From an uncultured Verrucomicrobiota bacterium (GTDB lineage Bacteria > Verrucomicrobiota > Kiritimatiellia > RFP12 > UBA1067), in contig CAMOCC010000009.1 of NCBI GenBank assembly GCA_946610035.1, positions 1-53,511 on the forward strand: a stretch of 53,511 nt of DNA, read 5' to 3'. A program made the translations under genes and the position numbers. Each line of letters opens with the position of its first letter. Positions within the stretch are counted from its first letter, which is position 1. Below, piece by piece: positions 38,545-46,322 of this stretch. The notes under the pieces are model-generated. The model was not told the origin of the DNA. It searched no databases and worked only from the letters and a program-made list of their open reading frames with translations.

Positions 38545-38907
38545 ATGGACGACACGAACAGCTATTTCGTCGACGAGTTCGGCAGGCCCCTGCCGCGCTT
38601 CAGTCCGCTTGCGCCGAACGAGCGCGGGCGGCACGGGTCGTTCGGCTCCGCCGTGGACGCCGCGGTCAAGGATCTCGTGGTGGAGCGCAACGACTTCTTC
38701 GATTCGCTGGCGGACCGTTGGGCGGCTCTCTTCCCCAAGTCGCCCGCGCGTCCGGGTAGGTACGAGGACGGCAGGATATTCCTCTATGTAAGGAGCGCGC
38801 CGGCGCTGTTCGCGTTCCGTCCGAGGCTCCCGGCGGTGAAGCGCGCCCTCGCGGCGCTGCCGGATGCGCCCGGGAAGTTCGACGTCGTACTGGAGATACG
38901 GAAATGA
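38545..38907 (+). CDS. DUF721/DciA-like protein
   Basis: A 120-residue protein. Its second half resembles the DUF721 domain of DciA, the replicative-helicase operator that replaces DnaC in most bacteria: FDSLADRWAALFPKSPARPG, then DGRIFLYVRSAPALFAFRPR and KFDVVLEIRK. The fit is by pattern only. The N-terminal 40 residues are not conserved in any way I know. Its stop overlaps the start of the solute-binding protein gene (ATGA). Confidence 0.5.
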   Translation: MDDTNSYFVDEFGRPLPRFSPLAPNERGRHGSFGSAVDAAVKDLVVERNDFFDSLADRWAALFPKSPARPGRYEDGRIFLYVRSAPALFAFRPRLPAVKRALAALPDAPGKFDVVLEIRK

Positions 38908-40397
38908 GCCTCCTCGCCGGAATCGTCCTCGCCGCGACATTCACGCGGGCAATGGAACGGGTCAATTCCATGGACCCGATAAAGTCGCAGTCCGCATACG
39001 ACTCCCGCGCCGTCCAGCTCGTCTACGAGACGCCGCTCGCCATCGACTACGAGGCGAGGCCCTACCGCCTCGCGCCGGGGCTGTGCGAACTGCCGGAGGT
39101 CTCCGCCGACGGGCTCGTCTACACCCTGCGCATGAAGGACGACTCGCCCCTCGGGGCGGACGACGTGAAGCGCGCGTTGGACCGCCTGCGCGACCCGGAC
39201 CGGGTGCACGGTTCGCTCGGGGCGTGGACGATGAGGTCCGTTGAATCGGTTTCCGCGAGGGATCCGCGCCGGCTGGAGATACGCCTGCGCTCCCGCAACC
39301 ACGTCTTTCCGTGGTTCCTCGCGATGAGCTACGCGGCGGTGCAGGCGCCGGACGGCTCGGGGACGGGTCCGTACCGCCTCGCCTCATGGTGGCGCAACCA
39401 CGAGATGACGTTCGAGCGCAATCCCGGGTGGCGCGGATGGAAGGCCAATCCGAAGGGCTTCGACACCGTCCGCTACCTCGTCGTGGACGACCCCTCGACG
39501 CAGTGGCTGATGTTCCTCTCGGGCGAGCTGGATGTCCTCTCGGAGATTGCGAGGGACAACTGGGGCGCGGTGATGGATGCCGATGGACGGCTCGACGGCA
39601 TGCTCGCCGCGAAGGGGATCGAACTGCACGGCGGCTTCCCGGCCATGGAGGTAAGGTACATAGGAATGAACATGCGAGATCCCGTGCTGGGGCGGAACAA
39701 GAAGCTCCGCCAGGCGATTTCGTGTGCGTTCGACTTCCCGACGTGGCGCAAGTTCTACAACAACAGCATCGAGCGGATGGACGGACCCGTCCCGCCGGGC
39801 GTGGAGGGCCGGCTTGAGCGGCGTTCGCCGTACTCGTGGGACCTCGAGAAGGCCAAGGTGCTCATGGCGGAGGCGGGGTATCCCGGCGGCGTGGACCCCG
39901 CGACGGGGCGGCATCTCGTCCTTTCGCTCTCCATCGGGCGTCCGACGCAGGAGAGCCGCGAGATGGGCGAGCTTCTGGTGAGCTTCTTCGCGAAGGCGGG
40001 AATCAGCCTCGAACTCAAGTTCCACACATGGGCGGCGTTCATGGCCGCCGTCAACAAGGGGGACGTCCAGCTCTACATGATGGCGTGGGTGGCGGACTAT
40101 CCCGATCCCGAGAACTTCCTGCAGCTTTTCCATTCCAGGAACAAGAGCCCCGGGGCGAACCACTCCGACTACGACAACCCCGTATACGACGCCGAGTACG
40201 ACGCGGCGATGGCGGCACCGGACGCCGCGGAGCGCAACGCGCACTGGATGAAGTGCCAGGAGATACTCCAGGAGGACTGCCCCTGGATATTCACGCATGT
40301 TACAAAGGTATATTCGCTGGTGCACGCGCGCGTAAGGAACCACGTGCCCGGCGATTTCCCGTATGGAGAGGAGAAAAACCTGTGGACGGAGGAGTGA
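38904..40397 (+). CDS. Family 5 (peptide/nickel-type) solute-binding protein
   Basis: A 497-residue periplasmic binding protein of the SBP_bac_5 family, for peptides, nickel complexes or sugars. Motifs: LVYETPLAIDYEARPYRLAP, GLVYTLRMKDDSPLGADDVK, GTGPYRLASWWRNHEMTFER, LRQAISCAFDFPTWRKFYNN, and the C-terminal LYMMAWVADYPDPENFLQLF. The N-terminus is a short, weak signal sequence (MSLLAGIVLAATFTRA) with no lipobox. Permease and ATPase genes are absent from the neighbourhood. It overlaps both neighbours, which is odd for a transporter subunit. Confidence 0.88.
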   Translation: MSLLAGIVLAATFTRAMERVNSMDPIKSQSAYDSRAVQLVYETPLAIDYEARPYRLAPGLCELPEVSADGLVYTLRMKDDSPLGADDVKRALDRLRDPDRVHGSLGAWTMRSVESVSARDPRRLEIRLRSRNHVFPWFLAMSYAAVQAPDGSGTGPYRLASWWRNHEMTFERNPGWRGWKANPKGFDTVRYLVVDDPSTQWLMFLSGELDVLSEIARDNWGAVMDADGRLDGMLAAKGIELHGGFPAMEVRYIGMNMRDPVLGRNKKLRQAISCAFDFPTWRKFYNNSIERMDGPVPPGVEGRLERRSPYSWDLEKAKVLMAEAGYPGGVDPATGRHLVLSLSIGRPTQESREMGELLVSFFAKAGISLELKFHTWAAFMAAVNKGDVQLYMMAWVADYPDPENFLQLFHSRNKSPGANHSDYDNPVYDAEYDAAMAAPDAAERNAHWMKCQEILQEDCPWIFTHVTKVYSLVHARVRNHVPGDFPYGEEKNLWTEE

Positions 40398-41008
40398 TGA
40401 CGACGCTTGTCGTGGACCGCTCGACCGAGCTCCAGTCCCTCGCGATCGTCGAGGGCGGCGCGCTCGTCGCCGAGACGACGCTTGAGGGGACCGATTCGAG
40501 GAGCGGCGACTGGGTCGTGAAGACGCGCGACTTCCTGGGCGGACGGCGCCCCTCGCGGATCGTCGTCGGCACGGGGCCCGGCTCGTTCGCGGGCGTCCGC
40601 GCCGCGCTCGCCTTCGCGCAGGGCTGGGCGCTCGGTTCGGGGTGCGAGGTCGTGGGCCTCCCTTCGCCGTGCGCCTATGCGCGCGAGGGCGGGCCGCTGG
40701 CGGTCGTCGGCGATGCGCGCAGGGGGAAGTTCTGGCTCGCGCTCTTCGACGGATGCAATCTCGTGACGCCCGTCTTCCAGGTCGAGGGCGCGGAGGAGCT
40801 GGAGCGGAGGGTCCCGTTGTCGGTCCGCGTCGTCACCCCGGACGCGAAGCGCATAGGGTCCGTCCTCAAGGAGACTTTCCGCGGCCGCTACGACGAGTCG
40901 GCGGGCGAGCCGACCGCGGCCGGGCTTGCGCGCGCGTTCATTGCGAACCCGTCGCTCCTCAAGTCCGAGCCGCTTCCGCTGTACCTGAACCCCGCAGTGA
41001 GGGACTGA
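40397..41008 (+). CDS. tsaB: tRNA threonylcarbamoyladenosine synthesis protein TsaB
   Basis: A subunit of the TsaB-TsaD-TsaE complex that makes t6A37 in ANN-decoding tRNAs. The 203 residues start LVVDRSTELQSLAIVEGGAL (ASKHA nucleotide fold) and contain VVGTGPGSFAGVRAALAFAQ, the TsaB signature. VVGDARRGKFWLALFDG follows. The ATG overlaps the stop of the solute-binding protein, with GGAGG just upstream, so translation is coupled. Confidence 0.88.
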   Translation: MTTLVVDRSTELQSLAIVEGGALVAETTLEGTDSRSGDWVVKTRDFLGGRRPSRIVVGTGPGSFAGVRAALAFAQGWALGSGCEVVGLPSPCAYAREGGPLAVVGDARRGKFWLALFDGCNLVTPVFQVEGAEELERRVPLSVRVVTPDAKRIGSVLKETFRGRYDESAGEPTAAGLARAFIANPSLLKSEPLPLYLNPAVRD

Positions 41009-41024
41009 CCGTCCCGCAGTCCGC

Positions 41025-41729
41025 ATGAAATACCGCTACCTCTACCAGACCAAGGAGAACGAGAACCGGGACGGATGGATATCCGCCAAGAACCGCGCGG
41101 AGGCGTATGCGGCCCTGAGGAAGCAGGGCATACGCCCGTACCGGCTCGTCGGCGACGATCCTGTTCGCTGGCAGCCGTGGGCGATGTCCGCGCTCGTCGT
41201 CGCGCTCTCTGCGGCGCTTGTGGCGGCGCTCTTCCTCGACGTGGGCGGCGGGGCGGGACGCGAGGCGTCCGTGCGCGGACAGCTCGTCGGCGACCCGGCG
41301 GAGATCGCGTCCGGCGTGGCGGGCGGCTGGGCGGACGTCTTCAGCTCGCCCCTCGACCGGCACCTCGCGGCCTATGCCCAGCCGGGGTGGATCGCGCTTC
41401 CGCCCGAGGCGCCGCCCGAGGCGGTCGCCGACTTCGCGGCGGAGCTGGATGGCCCGACGGCGGAGCCGTCCGACTCGGACGATGCAACGGTCCGCCAGCT
41501 GAAGGGCGTAGTGGCGGCGATGCGCGCGGAGATGCGCGAGTATCTCGCCTCCGGGGGAACGGTCCGGGACTACCTCGCCTTCCTGGAGTCGCGGCAGGAC
41601 GACGAGTCGGCCTACCGCGCGCAGGCGCTCGACTCGCTGCGGCGGACCCCGGACGCGCTCAGGGACAAGGCGCGCATAAACCTGAACATGCGGCTCAGGG
41701 CGCTCGGGCTGCAGGAGATACCCGAGTGA
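41025..41729 (+). CDS. Single-pass membrane protein with a GspF-like N-terminus
   Basis: A 234-residue protein of unknown function. Residues 1-45 (YRYLYQTKENENRDGWISAK, then AYAALRKQGIRPYRLVG) resemble the small N-terminal repeat of type II secretion/pilus GspF proteins, where A-x-EAxxxLRxxGI is typical. One transmembrane helix follows (residues 52-70), then a Pro/Ala-rich segment and a helical C-terminus (RQLKGVVAAMRAEMREYLAS). No other secretion gene is present. It starts 16 bp after tsaB. Confidence 0.6.
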   Translation: MKYRYLYQTKENENRDGWISAKNRAEAYAALRKQGIRPYRLVGDDPVRWQPWAMSALVVALSAALVAALFLDVGGGAGREASVRGQLVGDPAEIASGVAGGWADVFSSPLDRHLAAYAQPGWIALPPEAPPEAVADFAAELDGPTAEPSDSDDATVRQLKGVVAAMRAEMREYLASGGTVRDYLAFLESRQDDESAYRAQALDSLRRTPDALRDKARINLNMRLRALGLQEIPE

Positions 41730-41744
41730 CGCGGCCGCCGCGGA

Positions 41745-41755
41745 TTTGATATAAT
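41745..41755 (+). promoter_or_regulatory. Promoter of the Minf_1886-rsgA operon (leaderless type)
   Basis: TTTGATATAAT with TATAAT at 41750-41755. The ATG is 7 nt after the hexamer. Confidence 0.65.
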
Positions 41756-41762
41756 ACACGCC

Positions 41763-42125
41763 ATGGACGAAATAGATTTCGAGAGCGACTCCTTCGAGGA
41801 CATCGTGAAGAGGGACGACCGCTACAATGCGAAGGCGTATGCGCTTCTTGCGGACGTCGTGCACTACCTTTCAGGCGACAATAACCGCCATGTCGGCGCC
41901 GAGGAGATACTCGACGAGTTCAAGGAGCGGGCGCTGGACCAGTACGGGCCGATGACGTACACCGTCCTCACGGAGTGGGGCGTCACCCGCTGCGAGGACG
42001 TCGGGGAGATGATGTTCAACCTCGCCGACTCGGGCCGGATCAAGAAGGACGACGACGACACGCCAGAGGGATTCACCGGCGGGTACGACTTCAAGGAGGC
42101 CTTCCAGGGCCCCTACGAGACATGA
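41763..42125 (+). CDS. Minf_1886 family protein (Verrucomicrobia/Planctomycetes-restricted)
   Basis: A 120-residue cytoplasmic protein of unknown function. It matches the family pattern closely: YNAKAYALLADVVHYL, RHVGAEEILDEFKERALDQY, GPMTYTVLTEWGV, then DVGEMMFNLADSGRIKK and a C-terminal GYDFKEAF. The family is known almost only from the PVC superphylum and is the best lineage marker in the window. Its ATGA stop overlaps the rsgA start, so the two are coupled, which hints at a ribosome-related role. Confidence 0.85.
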   Translation: MDEIDFESDSFEDIVKRDDRYNAKAYALLADVVHYLSGDNNRHVGAEEILDEFKERALDQYGPMTYTVLTEWGVTRCEDVGEMMFNLADSGRIKKDDDDTPEGFTGGYDFKEAFQGPYET

Positions 42126-43009
42126 CGAGGATCGAAGAGTTCGGCTGGAGGGGCGAAGTCGTGCCCGGAATCGGGCGCGTCGTGAGCGCCCACGGCGACT
42201 ACTACCACCTCGTGTGCAACGAGGCGGGGGGCGAGATACTCGCAAGGCGCAAGAAGAGCGCCTTCGCCGGCAAGGCCACGAAGGCGCGGCTCGTGACGGG
42301 CAGGGCGGCGAACGTGGAGGCCGTCGAGCGCGGCGCGGACGAGGCGGTGCGCCCCGTCACGGGGGACTTCGTGAAGTTCCGCTACAATCCCCGGGGGGAG
42401 TCGATGATAACGGAGCTCCTTCCCCGCTTCTCCCACTTCGAACGCAAGGACCCGACGGCGCGCCGGAAGTCCCAGACCCTCGCCGTCAACTTCGACGAGC
42501 TTTTCGTGATGATGTCGCTCAACGAGAACTTCTCCACCGCGCGCGTGGACCGCTACCTGACGCTCGCCGAGGACCGCGACGGAGGCGACGTCTCCGTCGT
42601 TGTGACGAAGATGGATCTCCGTCAGCCTGGCGACGAGGACTACCTGGCGGACCTGGAGGAGACTGTCGCCGGGCGCGCGCGGATTCTCCACATCTCGGCT
42701 CGCACGGGCGAGGGGATGGACGCCGTGCGCGCGCTCGCACAGCCCAGGCGGACCCTCGCCTTCATCGGCTCGTCCGGCGTCGGCAAGTCCACGCTCCTCA
42801 ACACCCTCGCGGGCGGCGAGTGGGCCGCCGTCCAGGAGATCCAGGAGTGGAGCGGGAAGGGCCGCCACACGACGACCTCGCGGGAGCTCGTGATGCTTCC
42901 GTGCGGGGCGATGGTCGTGGACACGCCCGGCATACGCGAGATAGGCATAATGGGCGAGAGGGACGAAATGCTCGTAAAGGGCGAGTCGACGCACCGCTGG
43001 AGGAAGTGA
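42122..43009 (+). CDS. rsgA: Ribosome small-subunit GTPase RsgA, lacking the zinc domain
   Basis: A circularly permuted GTPase that assists late 30S maturation. An N-terminal OB-fold region (VVPGIGRVVSAHGDYYHLVC, DFVKFRYNPRGE) precedes the G motifs in permuted order: G4 VVTKMDL, G1 GSSGVGKSTLLN, switch region KGRHTTTSREL, G3 VVDTPGIREIG. The usual C-terminal Cys/His zinc domain of about 60 residues is absent. The protein stops 18 residues after GIREIG (295 in total) and no later cysteine exists. The next gene starts one base after its stop codon. Confidence 0.88.
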   Translation: MTRIEEFGWRGEVVPGIGRVVSAHGDYYHLVCNEAGGEILARRKKSAFAGKATKARLVTGRAANVEAVERGADEAVRPVTGDFVKFRYNPRGESMITELLPRFSHFERKDPTARRKSQTLAVNFDELFVMMSLNENFSTARVDRYLTLAEDRDGGDVSVVVTKMDLRQPGDEDYLADLEETVAGRARILHISARTGEGMDAVRALAQPRRTLAFIGSSGVGKSTLLNTLAGGEWAAVQEIQEWSGKGRHTTTSRELVMLPCGAMVVDTPGIREIGIMGERDEMLVKGESTHRWRK

Positions 43010-43010
43010 C

Positions 43011-44174
43011 GTGATTTTCCACATCGTATTCCAGGTCGTGCCATTCATCGCGGCGCTTCTGCTCTACCGGTTCTTCGTAGTCCCGGCGGTACGCGGCGTC
43101 CGAGCGCGCGCAATATGGCTGATGGCGATGCTCCTGCCGGCGTCCAAGTTCGTCGTCTTCGCCGCGTTCGGCGGCAACGCCTTCGCGCCGGAGCTCCCCG
43201 AGAAGCTGATCTGGTTCTGGAACTGGGCATATTCGGGGATGATGATCCTCTGCGCCTTCGCGGTGTCGCTCAGGATTCTCATGTGGATCGGGGCGAAGCT
43301 GTTGCGGACAAAGCCGGCCCTCGGGGGGCGCGCGAGGCTTGTGTGGCTCGCCGGGCTCCCCGCCGTCGCATGGACGCTCTCCCTTGTCGGCGTGTGGAAC
43401 GGGGTGAAGGTCCCGGACGTCGAGGAGGTCGCGCTCGAAATCAACGGACTTCCGCCGGAGCTGGACGGCTACCGCATAGTGCAGCTCTCGGACGTCCATG
43501 CAAGCGCGGCGGCGCGCGCATGGCGCACCGCCGCAATCGTCGAGCGGGTGAATGCGCTCGATGCCGACCTCGTGTGCCTCACGGGCGACTATGCGGACGG
43601 GCTTTCCCGCAACCAGTACGCGAACATAGAGCCGATGGGCGCCTTGAAGGCGAAGGACGGCGTCTACGCCGTCACAGGGAACCACGAGTTCTACTACGAC
43701 ACGTTCGGATGGATCGTCCGCTACAACTCCATGCGCAACATCCGCTGGCTCAACAACGACTGCGCGAGTCCGCGTCCGGGACTGGTCGTGGGCGGCGTGA
43801 ACGACCCCGTCGCTGAGCATTTCGGCTTCACCGTGCCCGATCCGGACGCCGCATTCGCCTCCGCCGCCGACGGCGCCTTCAGGATACTCCTCCAGCACCG
43901 TCCGCATGTCGACTACGAGACGCTGCTCGGGCGCAAGCCCTCGGCGCGCGTCGATCTGCAGCTCTCCGGCCACACGCACGGCGGGGTCGCGCCCGGCATG
44001 ACGCTTCTCGTATCGCTCTTCAACGGCGGGATGGTGAGGGGGCTCTATCAGGCGGACGGCGGCTCCGGCGTCCACGTCTCGACCGGTGCGGGGCAGTGGG
44101 CGGGGTTCCCGATCCGCTTCCTCGACGATCCGACGATAACGCTCTTCACGCTCAGGAGGGGCCGGGGGGACTAG
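43011..44174 (+). CDS. Membrane-anchored metallophosphoesterase
   Basis: A 387-residue protein. Residues 1-130 hold about four hydrophobic segments. The C-terminal domain is a calcineurin-like phosphoesterase with all metal motifs: QLSDVHAS, LTGDYADG, GNHEFYYD, LLQHRP and SGHTHGG. The arrangement matches the YkuE/YaeI group, some of which act on membrane phospholipids such as UDP-diacylglucosamine. Specific substrate is unknown. The start is GTG 43011, one base after the rsgA stop, and the NSS transporter follows after 4 bp. Confidence 0.85.
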   Translation: MIFHIVFQVVPFIAALLLYRFFVVPAVRGVRARAIWLMAMLLPASKFVVFAAFGGNAFAPELPEKLIWFWNWAYSGMMILCAFAVSLRILMWIGAKLLRTKPALGGRARLVWLAGLPAVAWTLSLVGVWNGVKVPDVEEVALEINGLPPELDGYRIVQLSDVHASAAARAWRTAAIVERVNALDADLVCLTGDYADGLSRNQYANIEPMGALKAKDGVYAVTGNHEFYYDTFGWIVRYNSMRNIRWLNNDCASPRPGLVVGGVNDPVAEHFGFTVPDPDAAFASAADGAFRILLQHRPHVDYETLLGRKPSARVDLQLSGHTHGGVAPGMTLLVSLFNGGMVRGLYQADGGSGVHVSTGAGQWAGFPIRFLDDPTITLFTLRRGRGD

Positions 44175-44178
44175 CGAC

Positions 44179-45507
44179 ATGCAGGAGGCGCGCGAGAGGC
44201 TGAAGAGCAGGCTGGGGTTCCTGATGCTCGCGGCGGGAAGCGCCGTGGGGCTGGGGAACGTGTGGAGGTTCCCGTACATCGTGGGGAAGAACGGCGGGGC
44301 GGCGTTCGTGCTCGTGTACCTTGCGTTCCTGGCCATCCTGGGATTCCCGCTCCTGTGCGTGGAGCTGGGCATCGGACGCGGCGCGAAGCGCTCCCTTGCG
44401 GAGGCGCTGGGGACGCTTGCGCCGGCCCGGTACGCGAAGTTCTGGAGGCGGTTCGGGACGGTCCTTGCGTCCGGCTGCTTCGTGCTCATGATCTACTACA
44501 CCGACGTCGCGGGCTGGCTCCTCAAGTACACGGGCGACTTCGCGCGCGGGAGCATGGCGGAGGATCCGTCCGCCGCGTTCAAGGCGCTTCTCGCTGACGT
44601 CCCGACATGCGCCGCGTTCACGCTCGCGGTGGTCGCCGCGGGGACGCTCGTGTGCCTCGCCGGCGTCGTGAAGGGAGTCGAGCGCACGACCAAGTGGATG
44701 ATGGTGTCGCTCCTGGCCCTGCTCGGCGCGTTGGCCGTAAAGGCGCTTACGCTCCCCGGGGCGGCGGAGGGCCTTTCCTTCTACCTGAAGCCGGACTGGG
44801 GCGCCTTCATGGAGCACCCGCTGTCCTCCACCCTCGACGCGATGGGGCAGGCGTTCTTCACGCTTTCGCTCGGCATCGGGTCCATGACGATATGCGGCAG
44901 CTACGTCGGCGAGGACCGCTCGCTCGTCAGCGAGACGGCGATCATAATCGTCATCGACACTTTTGTCGCGATACTCTCGGGACTCGTGATCTTCCCCGCC
45001 TGCGCGACGTACTCCGTCGCCTACACGGACGGCCCGGGACTTATTTTCGCCGCGCTGCCGAAGGTGTTCTCGCAGATGTCCGGCGGGGCGTTCTGGGGCT
45101 TCCTCTTCTTTCTCTTTCTTTCATTCGCCGCGCTGACGACGGTGATCGCCGTCTTTGAGTGCCTCATCGCGGGGCTCATGGACCTCGTCGGCATGGGAAG
45201 GACCAGGGCGTCCCTCATCGTCGGGGCGTCCGTCGCGCTGCTGGCGATGCCGTGCGTGGCATGGGACGGGGTTCTCGACTGGGAGGATTTCGCCGTGAGC
45301 AAGCTGTGGCTTCCGATAGGCGCGATAGCACAGGGCCTGTTCGTCGTCGACGGCAGGTTCGGATGGGGATGGGCCGGCTTCCGGGACGCGGTGTCGGCGG
45401 GGCGCGGCTGGCCCATGCCGGACTGGATGCGGCTGCATCTGCGCTTCGTCGTCCCTGTGCTTGTCTTCGTCGTCCTCGTCGCCGGCCTGGCCACGGTCTT
45501 CGCCTGA
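44179..45507 (+). CDS. Neurotransmitter:sodium symporter (NSS/SNF) family transporter
   Basis: A 442-residue inner-membrane sodium-coupled transporter with about 11-12 transmembrane helices. The N-terminal signature is diagnostic: GFLMLAAGSAVGLGNVWRFP, then YIVGKNGGAAFVLVYL. Further on come FTLSLGIGSMTICGSYVG and SFAALTTVIAVFE, matching the TM6 and TM8 substrate and sodium sites of LeuT-like proteins. Bacterial members take up amino acids; the substrate is not readable here. It ends the Minf_1886-rsgA gene run. Confidence 0.93.
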   Translation: MQEARERLKSRLGFLMLAAGSAVGLGNVWRFPYIVGKNGGAAFVLVYLAFLAILGFPLLCVELGIGRGAKRSLAEALGTLAPARYAKFWRRFGTVLASGCFVLMIYYTDVAGWLLKYTGDFARGSMAEDPSAAFKALLADVPTCAAFTLAVVAAGTLVCLAGVVKGVERTTKWMMVSLLALLGALAVKALTLPGAAEGLSFYLKPDWGAFMEHPLSSTLDAMGQAFFTLSLGIGSMTICGSYVGEDRSLVSETAIIIVIDTFVAILSGLVIFPACATYSVAYTDGPGLIFAALPKVFSQMSGGAFWGFLFFLFLSFAALTTVIAVFECLIAGLMDLVGMGRTRASLIVGASVALLAMPCVAWDGVLDWEDFAVSKLWLPIGAIAQGLFVVDGRFGWGWAGFRDAVSAGRGWPMPDWMRLHLRFVVPVLVFVVLVAGLATVFA

Positions 45508-45534
45508 CGGTGATATTGTTTGGCTTGATTGTCG

Positions 45535-45553
45535 ACTACCAACTACCAACTAT
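45535..45553. repeat. Short CTACCAA heptamer repeat
   Basis: Two and a half CTACCAA units lie between the NSS transporter and the purH promoter. This is the smallest of four related intergenic copies in the window and lacks the TTAGG decamers. Confidence 0.6.
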
Positions 45554-45575
45554 CAGCAGTGGACACGCGGTCCGA

Positions 45576-45590
45576 AAAATATGGTATAAT
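45576..45590 (+). promoter_or_regulatory. Promoter of the IMP cyclohydrolase operon
   Basis: AAATATGG then TATAAT at 45585-45590. The leader to the ATG is about 22-28 nt and carries AAGGAG. Confidence 0.65.
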
Positions 45591-45618
45591 ATTCACATTT
45601 CAAACCAAGGAGAACAAC

Positions 45619-46299
45619 ATGTCGCTGAACATCGTAACCGAAATCGACAACAGGGTCCAGGTCAGGAACGTCCTCATGAGCGTGAGCGACAAGACGGGGC
45701 TCGAGACCTTCGTCCCCGCGCTCGTCAAGGCCTGCCCCGGAGTGAAGATATACTCCACCGGCGGAACGTACGCGAAGGTCAGGGAGATCCTCGGCGACAA
45801 GGCGGAGGGGACTCTCGTTGCCGTCTCCGACTACACGGGCCAGCCCGAGATGCAGGGCGGGCTCGTCAAGACGCTCGACTTCAAGATTTACCTCGGCCTC
45901 CTCAGCGAGAAGTACAACGACGCCCACCAGTCCGATCTGAAGCGCCTCTCCGCGCAGCCGATCGACATGGTGGTGGTGAACCTCTATCCGTTCCAGCAGA
46001 CCGTCGCGAAGGCCGGCGTCACCCCCGAGATGGCGCGCACGAACATCGACATCGGCGGACCCTGCATGGTCCGCGCCAGCGCGAAGAACTACCTCCGCGT
46101 CGCCTCGGTGACCGATCCGCTCGACTACCCGAACATCGTGCAGGAGCTCTCCGCCCACGGCGGCACCCTCGGGTTCGACACGCGCTTCAAGCTCATGAAG
46201 AAGGCGTTCTCCCACACTGCGGCCTACGACACCGCCATCGCGCAGTTCTTCACCACGCGCACGTGGGAGGAGGTCGACGGCACGTACAACCAGCACTGA
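45619..46299 (+). CDS. Stand-alone IMP cyclohydrolase (PurH N-terminal domain)
   Basis: Closes FAICAR to IMP, the last step of purine synthesis. The 226 residues correspond to only the MGS-like first domain of bifunctional PurH: LMSVSDKTGLETFVPALVKA, KIYSTGGTYAKV, PIDMVVVNLYPFQQTVA, NIDIGGPCMVRASAKNYLRV. The AICAR transformylase domain that completes the usual roughly 510-residue protein is absent, and the next gene is unrelated. The formyl-transfer step must be encoded elsewhere, possibly by a separate transformylase or a PurP-type enzyme. AAGGAG is 8 nt upstream of the ATG. Confidence 0.9.
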   Translation: MSLNIVTEIDNRVQVRNVLMSVSDKTGLETFVPALVKACPGVKIYSTGGTYAKVREILGDKAEGTLVAVSDYTGQPEMQGGLVKTLDFKIYLGLLSEKYNDAHQSDLKRLSAQPIDMVVVNLYPFQQTVAKAGVTPEMARTNIDIGGPCMVRASAKNYLRVASVTDPLDYPNIVQELSAHGGTLGFDTRFKLMKKAFSHTAAYDTAIAQFFTTRTWEEVDGTYNQH

Positions 46300-46322
46300 G
46301 CCGACCGGAGCGGCAAGGCGCC

